This document shows, piece by piece, positions 1 to 5,411 of a DNA stretch of 5,411 bases. Under the pieces are notes generated by a model, which searched no databases, was not told the origin of the DNA, and was given only the letters and a program-made list of their open reading frames with translations. Origin of the DNA: an uncultured Porphyromonadaceae bacterium (GTDB taxonomy: Bacteria; Bacteroidota; Bacteroidia; Bacteroidales; Muribaculaceae); contig USNC01000119.1 in assembly GCA_900555915.1 (NCBI GenBank), forward strand, positions 1 through 5,411, in the 5' to 3' direction. Both the position numbers and the translations under genes were made by a program. Position 1 is the first letter of the stretch, and each line of letters begins with the position of its first letter.

Positions 1-19
1 AGATGTGTATAAGAGACAG
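1..19. other. Nextera/Tn5 mosaic-end adapter remnant (synthetic)
   Basis: The first 19 bases, AGATGTGTATAAGAGACAG, are exactly the Tn5 mosaic end used in Illumina Nextera tagmentation. They are the perfect reverse complement of 5364-5382. This is library sequence, not genome. It matters for annotation because its TAA at 10-12 is in frame with the partial gene that follows and falsely closes that gene on its 5' side. Genomic sequence begins at about base 20. Confidence 0.97.
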
Positions 20-474
20 GAAGGAATGTCAACGATCCGGAGGTTCAACTTGGCGAGCGGAAATTCCATGAGGCGAAATGCCATCTCTGCCATGTCTCGA
101 CCCTGCATACCCGAAGCACCGGCTCAACTCTTCTAAACGGCACCAGAATCCCCTGGCTCGGAGGTCAGACCATACATCCCTATAGCGACTTCCTCCTTCA
201 CGACATGGGAAGCGAGATAATGGGTGTCGGACTTAACGACAACTACGTCTCCGGACTGGCCATGGGCAACGAATGGCGCACCACTCCGCTCTGGGGCATA
301 GGTCTTCAGGAGCGTGTCAATGGCCATACTTATTTCCTGCACGACGGAAGGGCCCGTAATTTCGTCGAGGCCATTATGTGGCATGGCGGCGAGGGGGAAG
401 CCTCAAAAAATATTTTCAAAAACATGAAGAAGACCGACCGCGATGCCGTGATACGCTTCCTTGAATCTCTATGA
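20..474 (+). CDS. Di-heme oxidoreductase (DHOR/DUF1111, thiol-oxidoreductase-like), C-terminal part; 5' truncated
   Basis: This is the last 150 codons (first complete codon at 22) of a periplasmic c-type cytochrome of the DHOR family, related to MauG/di-heme peroxidases. Family members are usually about 400-500 residues with two CxxCH hemes, so the N-terminal two thirds and the first heme are missing. Seen here: a heme-attachment site CHLCH at 79-93 (visible residues 20-24); PYSDFLLHDMG ending near 210, containing the family's conserved LHDMG; HDGRAR at 340-357; and WHGGEGEAS from 379, followed by the RFLESL C-terminus. These C-terminal signatures are characteristic of DHOR. The substrate is not known for most members. 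In several bacteria DHOR genes sit beside imelysin-like metal-uptake genes, so an imelysin gene upstream is a testable expectation. The stop TGA at 472-474 overlaps an ATG at 471, implying coupling to the porin gene. An automatic caller would wrongly start this gene at ATG 205 because of the stop codon in the adapter. Confidence 0.9.
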
Positions 475-500
475 CAAATCAAATTCCATACGACAAGCAC

Positions 501-1712
501 ATGAAAAAGATATTTTTGATTTTGATCCTCTCTCTGTTCTCTCTTCCGGTCCTCGCGCAATATGACGGGGACACCGAAAACGGAGTCGTTTCCTTCGCAG
601 GCAGAAAAGGATTTGTCTGGGAGAGCAAAGACAATAAATTTGAGTTCAAGCCATACCTGATGGTGCAGAGCGCCGTTGATTTCAACTGGTATGACAGCGA
701 GGGCCTCGACCCTGCCTACAATCAGGACCACGTGCACAATTCGGGCTTTTCGATTCCATACGCGGTGCTGGGTTTCACCGGCCGCGCGTTCGGCTTCATC
801 ACCTACAATCTCTCCGTCAACGCCGCCGCTTCCGGAGGCGGTCTGCTCCAGCAGGCATGGGCGGATATGAAGGTCTGCGATGAGTTCGCGGTGCGTGTAG
901 GTAAGTTCAAGACTCCTTTCACCCATGCCTCTCTTACCACTCTCGGCGAGACGCTGTTTCCTACTCTGCCGGTGTCGCTGACGGCTCCGGTGATAATGCC
1001 CCATTCGCTCAACGCGGTGACGCCGGCAATGATGACCGGGTTCGATCTGGGCGTGGAGTTTCACGGTATGGTCAGCGACAGATGGGGCTATCAGGTCGGC
1101 GTGTTCAACGGCACCGGTTCTTCTGTAAACACCGCCTCCAAGACTTTCAGCGACGACTGGCATATTCCCTCGCTGCTGTATGCGGGCCGGCTCACTTACC
1201 AACCTTTGGGTGTGATGCCCGGCACTCAGGGCAACCCCAACCAGTTGAATCTCGACCGTCTGCTCGTCGGCGTGTCTGCCTCGATGAATGTGGAGAGTGA
1301 AAATGAGAGCACCAACGACTTCCGCGCCGGTCTCGAACTGGCATGGATCCACAATCGCCTCTATCTCGCAGGGGAAGCGTACTACATGCATGTAGGGTTT
1401 ACAAAGCGCCAGAAGATCAGCGAATCGTTCGACTACTTGGGCGGGTATCTTCAGGCAGGCTATTTTGTCACCGACCGCCTCCAGCCCGCGCTCCGCTACG
1501 ATTTCTTCGACCGCAACGGTCTTGACAAGGGAGGACTGCTCAATATGCCCGCAGTAGGACTCAACTACTATTTCAAGGGTGTGAATCTCAAACTCCAGGG
1601 CATGTACCGCTACATGGGGCGTACAGGGCATAAGACGCAGCTCGACCGAGACAACGACGACCTTGGCCTCGCCACTCATAATGCAACTGTTCAAATACAA
1701 TATACTTTCTGA
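501..1712 (+). CDS. Outer-membrane beta-barrel porin, phosphate-selective porin O/P-like
   Basis: The product is 403 residues when started at ATG 501, where a clean signal peptide begins: MKKIF, a hydrophobic core (LILILSLFSLP), then a cleavage site after VLA or VLAQ. An in-frame ATG at 471, overlapping the upstream stop as ATGA, would add ten residues (MTNQIPYDKH). I prefer 501 because it gives a standard signal peptide, but 471 cannot be excluded; neither has a Shine-Dalgarno sequence. The mature protein shows alternating amphipathic strands rich in Tyr, Phe and Gly, such as FEFKPYLMVQSAVDF, GYQVGVFNG and LQPALRYDFFDRNG. It ends in VQIQYTF, the terminal aromatic residue expected for Bam-dependent barrels. 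The RVGKFKTPF segment and the NG-rich loop after GYQVGVF resemble the OprO/OprP-type porin family. The family forms outer-membrane channels; the solute here is unknown. Position between a di-heme oxidoreductase and a heme lipoprotein suggests a channel serving that redox module. The gene's stop overlaps the next start (TGATG at 1710-1714). Confidence 0.82.
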   Translation: MKKIFLILILSLFSLPVLAQYDGDTENGVVSFAGRKGFVWESKDNKFEFKPYLMVQSAVDFNWYDSEGLDPAYNQDHVHNSGFSIPYAVLGFTGRAFGFITYNLSVNAAASGGGLLQQAWADMKVCDEFAVRVGKFKTPFTHASLTTLGETLFPTLPVSLTAPVIMPHSLNAVTPAMMTGFDLGVEFHGMVSDRWGYQVGVFNGTGSSVNTASKTFSDDWHIPSLLYAGRLTYQPLGVMPGTQGNPNQLNLDRLLVGVSASMNVESENESTNDFRAGLELAWIHNRLYLAGEAYYMHVGFTKRQKISESFDYLGGYLQAGYFVTDRLQPALRYDFFDRNGLDKGGLLNMPAVGLNYYFKGVNLKLQGMYRYMGRTGHKTQLDRDNDDLGLATHNATVQIQYTF

Positions 1713-2434
1713 TGCGGAAATCACGTTCTTTATATATAGGCTCGGTTCCGGCGGCCATGCTGGCCGCCGCGGTATTCGTTGCCTGCGACGAGGGTAATAT
1801 ATATCCCGACGGCAAGGTGATTGCCGGTAGCGGCATGTCGGTCACTGTAAAAGGCTCATTCTCCGGATGTGGCGGTTATGAGGATTCTGATTTCGGCATA
1901 GTGGTGGCGGCTTTCCGCGACGGTGATGACTACGCCGTGGTGTCACGCCCGGTTGCCGACGGTTCGGACGAGATTGTGCTTAAGAATGTCGACCCTGCCG
2001 TCTCCACTGTCGAGATATGTGTGATAAACCGCCTCCGCGAGCGGGTGTTCTCCATAGCGTCGATGGCTGTCGGTGCTGCCGCGGGCGCGGATCTCACTTT
2101 TGAGGCCGGTGAACTCGATGTGGCGCCGTTTGCGGTCATCAACCGGGGTGTGTTCTCCGCTACATGCACGCAGTGCCATGGCGCCACCGGCGCCGCAGCC
2201 GCTTCTCTCGACCTTACGCCGGAGAGTGCTTACGCAGATCTCGTGGCAGTCCCTTCCTCCGTGGTGGAGGGGTGTATGAGGGTTGAGCCGGGCGATGCCG
2301 CCGCCTCCACGCTTTGGCAGGCCGTGGCCTCGGATGTCTCGGAGTCATGGAGATTCGACCATTCGAATCTGCTGACTTCAGTGAAAAACGATTTTATTCG
2401 TGAATGGATAAATTCAGGAGCAGATGACAAGTAA
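1712..2434 (+). CDS. Monoheme c-type cytochrome lipoprotein, possibly surface-exposed
   Basis: This 240-residue protein has a lipoprotein signal: basic MRKSR, a hydrophobic stretch to residue 24, and Cys25 (codon 1784-1786) in a loose lipobox VFVAC. The residues after Cys are DEGN. Acidic residues just after the lipid-bearing Cys resemble the lipoprotein export signal that sends Bacteroidetes lipoproteins to the cell surface, so surface display is an inference. Residues about 40-135 are beta-rich with no recognised motif and may form a beta-sandwich. A c-type heme site CTQCH lies at residues 152-156 (2165-2179). It is followed by VEPGDAAASTLW and a C-terminal IREWINSGA, a pattern common in small cytochrome c domains of the DUF1588/PSCyt1 style (V-P-G-D...S-L-W, then I-x-x-W-I-x-x-G-A). 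The Met-Pro usually found before that helix is absent; WRFDHSN stands there, so the distal heme ligand may be His217 or Met189. The start overlaps the porin stop. No Shine-Dalgarno sequence is visible, so translation probably depends on reinitiation. The exact family is unassigned. Confidence 0.8.
   Translation: MRKSRSLYIGSVPAAMLAAAVFVACDEGNIYPDGKVIAGSGMSVTVKGSFSGCGGYEDSDFGIVVAAFRDGDDYAVVSRPVADGSDEIVLKNVDPAVSTVEICVINRLRERVFSIASMAVGAAAGADLTFEAGELDVAPFAVINRGVFSATCTQCHGATGAAAASLDLTPESAYADLVAVPSSVVEGCMRVEPGDAAASTLWQAVASDVSESWRFDHSNLLTSVKNDFIREWINSGADDK
2416..2420 (+). promoter_or_regulatory. Shine-Dalgarno-like AGGAG before the Rid-family gene
   Basis: AGGAG sits three bases before ATG 2424, inside the end of the lipoprotein gene. 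The spacing is short for a classical site. It is the only convincing Shine-Dalgarno-like element at any of the gene starts here, and it supports 2424 as the start of an 11-base overlapping gene. It may let this gene be translated partly independently of upstream reinitiation. Confidence 0.5.
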
Positions 2435-3521
2435 GAAAGAACTCGTCTCTTCCAATGGCGGAAGAGAGATACATGCGATATTGACGGTCGACGACCCGAC
2501 TATGACTCTCGAGGCCCAGCTCCTGCAGATAGGGGATGAGTTCGCGGTGCTGTGCCGCGATGCCGGCGCTCGAATGAAACCTGTGTTCTGCCGGTGGATG
2601 CTCAGCGATGCAGCCAACCAGTGCGGCTCGCTCCCCGACCTTGCTCTGTGCGCTGTGTCGGTGGTGGAGCAGGCTCCGCTGTCGCTCACCAAAGCGGCTC
2701 TCTGGGTATGGCTCATGGAGGATGTGGAGGTGGAGAAAGCGGAAGATGGTGTCTTTATGGTCAGGCATGGCGCATATGCCCACGTTTTTGAAGCCGGACG
2801 GTGCCGTCCCGGTCAGGATTCGGAGACCGCCGCTTACGATGTGCTGATGTCTACGGAGAGACTCCTGCGCGGCAATGGGGTCAGTCTTCTTGGCAACTGC
2901 GTGCGTACATGGTTTTTTGTGCAGAACGTCGATGTGAACTACTCAGGGGTGGTCGAGGGCCGCAACAGGGCTTTCCGTGAGCTCGGGCTGACTCCTGCCA
3001 CACGGTTCATCGCCTCCACCGGCATTGGCGGGCGGCATTCCGACCGCGCGGTCACTGCCCAGATGGACTCATATTCCGTGTTCCCGCTCGCCGACGGGCA
3101 GATGCGCCAGATAAATGCCCCCGATTATCTCAACCCAACCTACGAATATGGCGTGGCTTTCGAGCGTGCCGCCGCCGTCGACTATGCCGACCGCCGCCAT
3201 CTTTTCATATCCGGCACGGCGAGCATCGACCGCCATGGCGAGATTTTATGGGCGGGCGATATACGCAGGCAGACTCAGCGCATGTGGACCAATGTGGAGG
3301 CGCTGCTGCAGGCCGGAGGGTGTGGCTGGGAAGATGTGGGCCAGATACTGGTGTATCTGCGCGACCCGGCCGATTATCCGGTGGTGCGGGCCTTGTTTGC
3401 CGCGCGTTTCCCCGATATCCCGCATGTCGTGGTGCTTGCTCCGGTGTGCCGTCCGGGTTGGCTTATCGAGATGGAGTGCATCGCCATGAAGCCGATAGTC
3501 TCTTCGTTTCCTCCTTTCTGA
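2424..3521 (+). CDS. Rid-superfamily (YjgF/YER057c/UK114) protein, chorismatase-like two-domain form
   Basis: This is a 365-residue protein with no signal peptide or membrane segment, so it is probably cytoplasmic, unlike its neighbours. The C-terminal 110 residues match the Rid fold: LFISGTASID at 260-269, QTQRMWTNVEALLQAGGCGWEDV at 283-305, the QILVYLRDPADYPVVRALF strand-helix at 307-325, and a final CRPGWLIEMECIA with Arg343, Glu349 and Glu351. A second, more divergent Rid-like half precedes it (about 115-225), including RTWFFVQNVDVNY at 161-173 and GRNRAFRELGL from 179. Single-domain RidA proteins are about 130 residues. A double unit of about 340-365 residues with GTASI and a C-terminal CR..xxx.E.E motif is the layout of chorismatases (FkbO, Hyg5, XanB2), which hydrolyse chorismate to pyruvate plus a dihydroxycyclohexadiene or hydroxybenzoate product. 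The GH-S-H stretch I associate with true chorismatases after GTASI is not evident here (DRHGEILWAG instead). Chorismate hydrolysis is therefore a hypothesis; Rid-type imine deamination or a ligand-binding role is possible. It overlaps the genes on both sides, so it is co-expressed with the cytochrome genes. Confidence 0.75.
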   Translation: MTSKKELVSSNGGREIHAILTVDDPTMTLEAQLLQIGDEFAVLCRDAGARMKPVFCRWMLSDAANQCGSLPDLALCAVSVVEQAPLSLTKAALWVWLMEDVEVEKAEDGVFMVRHGAYAHVFEAGRCRPGQDSETAAYDVLMSTERLLRGNGVSLLGNCVRTWFFVQNVDVNYSGVVEGRNRAFRELGLTPATRFIASTGIGGRHSDRAVTAQMDSYSVFPLADGQMRQINAPDYLNPTYEYGVAFERAAAVDYADRRHLFISGTASIDRHGEILWAGDIRRQTQRMWTNVEALLQAGGCGWEDVGQILVYLRDPADYPVVRALFAARFPDIPHVVVLAPVCRPGWLIEMECIAMKPIVSSFPPF

Positions 3522-5363
3522 TGTCACTTTATGCCGTAACACAAACTTTCTCGCAGGTGAAAAACAAGGTTTGTTTATCTGTATATATTTTCGTAGTCGC
3601 GGTTCTTGCCGCCACTACCTTCCTGTCGCCTGTCGTCTACGGCTCATGGTGGTTCGTGGCCTTATGGTTCGCTTTCGCTTTGGTGCTTGTGTTTTCCATA
3701 GGCGTCACCCGTATGTGGCGCCATGCGGGCAGGTTTATTCTGCACCTGTCGTTGATCGCCATGCTCGGCGGAGGACTCGCCACCTGGCTCACGCGTGAGT
3801 CCGGCCTTGTGAGGATCGGCAAGGGAGACACGGCGGTAAGTTTCATTGATTCCGGCGGAGAGACTCATGCGCTGCCTGTGCCGGTAAAGCTTGTGGAGTT
3901 CGAGATTGTAAGTTATCCGGGAGGCGTTGTTGCGAGAGATTATGTATCGCATCTCGAGGTGGAAGGTAAGCCGGCTATTGTGTCGATGAATAATGTGCTG
4001 GATCTGAAAGGCTACCGCCTGCTTCAGAATTCCTACGACAGTGGGGGCGCGACGGTGCTCTCGGTAAGTCATGATCCCTACGGGCGCGATCTGTCCTATT
4101 GCGGGTATCTGATGTTTGCCGTCGGTGGCATGTGGATCATGCTCGCCCGTGGCGGGCGTTTCCGCCGGCTATTGCGTTCATTTTCCGCTGCCGTGCTTCT
4201 GTCTCTGATGCCCGCGCATTCCGATGCGGCTGCCATCGACGGCGTGCCGCTGTCGATGGCCGACAGCCTGCGCTCTCAGCAGGTGCTCTACAATGGGCGG
4301 GTAGTGACTTTCAATACTCTGGCGCGCGATGTGGTGACAAAACTGTATGGCGCGCCCGATTATCGCGGGCTGACTCCGGAGCAGACGTTGCTCTCGTTTC
4401 GCCTGTTTCCCGAGAGTTGGAAGTCCGAACCGATAATCAGGATCAAGGAGAAGCCGATAGCGGAAGCCCTCGGTGTGGAGGTTGGCTGTGCAAGCCTTTC
4501 CGACCTTTTTGACAGTGAAGGCAACTACCGCGTGAGCGGTCTGTATCTTTCGGTGGGGGAGGGGCATCGCCGGGCAGTGGAGGATCTCGACGAGAAAGCG
4601 GGTATCATTCTTACCTTGCTTTCAGGCCGGCTTATAGTGTCGCGCCCCGATGATGTGGCGCCGTTGACCGACGCGCATGTCAGGACCGAACTTATCTACA
4701 ATTCCATTCCCTTCACACGTATGGCTTTCATGCTGCTTTTCTCAGGTTTTATCTCGGGAATGGCTGTCTATATGATTATGCAGTCGCGTGCTAAAGATAG
4801 ATCCCGTTGGATTTTCATTCCATACATTTTCCTGTCGGCTGCCACTCTAATATCGCTCTGTTCTTTCGTCATGCAGTGGTATCTCGCGGGCCGGCTTCCG
4901 CTTGCCAACACTTTCGAGACTCTTGAGTTTGTGGTGCTGGTCTTTGAAATTATGCTGCTTGCTGTAGGTAGGCGCAACGGGTTGCTGTTGTCGCTCGGTA
5001 TGCTGATGGCGGGCGCGTTGGCGCTCGTGGCCCATCTGGTTGCCTCAAATCCGGTAGTCACCCCTCTGATGCCGGTGCTCCATTCAGGCTGGCTCTCGCT
5101 TCATGTCTCGCTCGTCATGACATCTTATGCCATTCTCGGTTTTACGGCTGTCGTGGCGGCGGTGGCTTTGATTGTGCCCTCGTTGGCCGCACGCATGAAG
5201 ACTCTTTCCCTCATTCTGCTCTATCCCGGTGTGTATCTTCTCGGTCTGGGCATTTTCTCGGGCGCTGTCTGGGCGGAGGTGTCGTGGGGGCAATACTGGG
5301 CATGGGATCCTAAAGAGACCTGGGCGCTGGTGGCATTGCTTGTGTATGCACTCCCTCTTCACC
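3521..5363 (+). CDS. ccsBA: Fused ResB-CcsA (System II) cytochrome c synthase, 3' truncated
   Basis: The reading frame is open from ATG 3521 (TGATG overlap with the upstream stop) to the contig end. The genomic part encodes 614 residues; anything after 5363 is adapter. The enzyme exports heme and attaches it to CxxCH motifs of apocytochromes on the periplasmic side. ResB part: three membrane helices near 18-36, 43-62 and 70-90, with His75 (FILHLSLIAMLGGG) matching the TM-His1 heme ligand. A periplasmic region follows, with the ResB-typical NNVLDLKGYRLLQNSYDSGG (157-176) and DPYGRDLSYCGY before a helix near 192-210. A hydrophobic segment at about 217-235 then leads into an insert (236-392) with NGRVVTFNTLARD, like the large periplasmic insert of Bacteroidetes CcsBA proteins. 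CcsA part: helices from 396, PLANTFETLEF at 460-470, His528 (P-His1) in HSGWLSLHVS, and the WWD heme-binding motif WGQYWAWDPKETW at 589-601. The genomic sequence ends at His614, probably TM-His2. The remaining helices and P-His2 are missing. Its presence matches the c-type heme proteins encoded upstream. Confidence 0.93.
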
Positions 5364-5411
5364 CTGTCTCTTATACACATCTCCGAGCCCACGAGACACT
5401 GAGCGATCTCG
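5364..5411. other. Nextera read-through adapter with i7 index and start of P7 (synthetic)
   Basis: Bases 5364-5382 are the Tn5 mosaic end (CTGTCTCTTATACACATCT). Bases 5383-5397 (CCGAGCCCACGAGAC) are the Nextera read-2 adapter. Next come eight bases, ACTGAGCG (5398-5405), in the i7 index position, and then ATCTCG, the first bases of the P7 flow-cell sequence. The order and lengths match an untrimmed Nextera adapter read-through, so no biological meaning should be given to it. In the CcsBA frame it encodes the artefact VSYTHLRAHETL, and on the reverse strand the artefact MCIRDR. Confidence 0.98.

Noticed and set aside
330..1724. Long antisense open frame (464 codons) on the - strand opposite the porin
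   Set aside because: It lies opposite three clearly coding + strand genes. Its translation is rich in His, Arg and Glu without domain-like patterning, as expected for an antisense shadow of GC-rich codon use. No signal or family motif is visible.
3510..3516. CCTCCTT just upstream of the ccsBA start
   Set aside because: This is the complement of a Shine-Dalgarno sequence, not one. It encodes the Pro-Pro-Phe end of the Rid protein, and coupling through TGATG explains initiation.
3560..3600. AT-rich stretch with TTTG and TATATATTTT, reminiscent of a Bacteroidetes promoter
   Set aside because: It lies inside the first codons of ccsBA, and the spacing does not fit the TTTG / TAnnTTTG pattern. 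The AT richness follows from codons for the first membrane helix.
4099..4512. 137-codon + strand ORF in another frame, with a 129-codon - strand ORF overlapping it
   Set aside because: Both overlap the ccsBA frame, which has clear ResB/CcsA motifs on both sides. Their Arg-rich translations look like frame shadows.
1..5382. Perfect 19-bp inverted repeats at the two ends, resembling a Tn5-like transposon
   Set aside because: They are the tagmentation mosaic ends of the library. No transposase is present, and index/P7 sequence follows the right copy.
5084..5392. Reverse-strand ORF beginning MGSEMCIRDR
   Set aside because: Its start and first residues come from the Nextera adapter (MCIRDR is the translated mosaic end), and the rest is antisense to ccsBA.

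Overview
The window is a 5.3 kb piece of one bacterial chromosome, very probably from the order Bacteroidales (a gut Bacteroidales of the Muribaculaceae type would fit). It is flanked at both ends by leftover Illumina Nextera (Tn5) library adapter. Bases 1-19 and 5364-5411 are synthetic, so only about 20-5363 is genomic. The taxonomic guess rests on three things: the style of the outer-membrane porin and lipoprotein, the fused ResB-CcsA type cytochrome c synthase with a large extra periplasmic insert, and the near absence of Shine-Dalgarno sequences. It is an inference, not a database result.

Layout: five genes run on the + strand with essentially no intergenic space. (1) 20-474 is the C-terminal part of a di-heme oxidoreductase (DHOR, formerly DUF1111). 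It carries a CHLCH heme site and the family's HDM, HDGRAR and WHGGE signatures. (2) 501-1712 (or from 471) is an outer-membrane beta-barrel porin of the phosphate-selective porin O/P type. (3) 1712-2434 is a lipoprotein with one c-type heme site (CTQCH). (4) 2424-3521 is a 365-residue Rid-superfamily protein whose C-terminal half resembles the chorismatases FkbO/Hyg5/XanB2. (5) 3521 to the end is the N-terminal 614 residues of a fused ResB-CcsA (System II) cytochrome c synthase, cut at a predicted heme-ligand histidine. It has no stop codon in the window.

The genes are joined by ATGA/TGATG or 11-base overlaps, so they look like one translationally coupled operon. No promoter or terminator lies inside the window. 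Two products need covalently attached heme, and the downstream gene encodes the enzyme that attaches it. This reads as a self-contained periplasmic/outer-membrane redox module: di-heme enzyme, outer-membrane pore, possibly surface-displayed monoheme lipoprotein, and heme-attachment machinery. The Rid/chorismatase-like protein is the odd member. The physiological substrate is unknown; iron or copper acquisition and electron transfer across the outer membrane are both plausible.

The adapters distort automatic annotation. An in-frame TAA in the left adapter makes gene 1 appear to start at the internal ATG at 205, which hides its heme motif. The right adapter adds a spurious tail to gene 5 and creates a false reverse-strand ORF.
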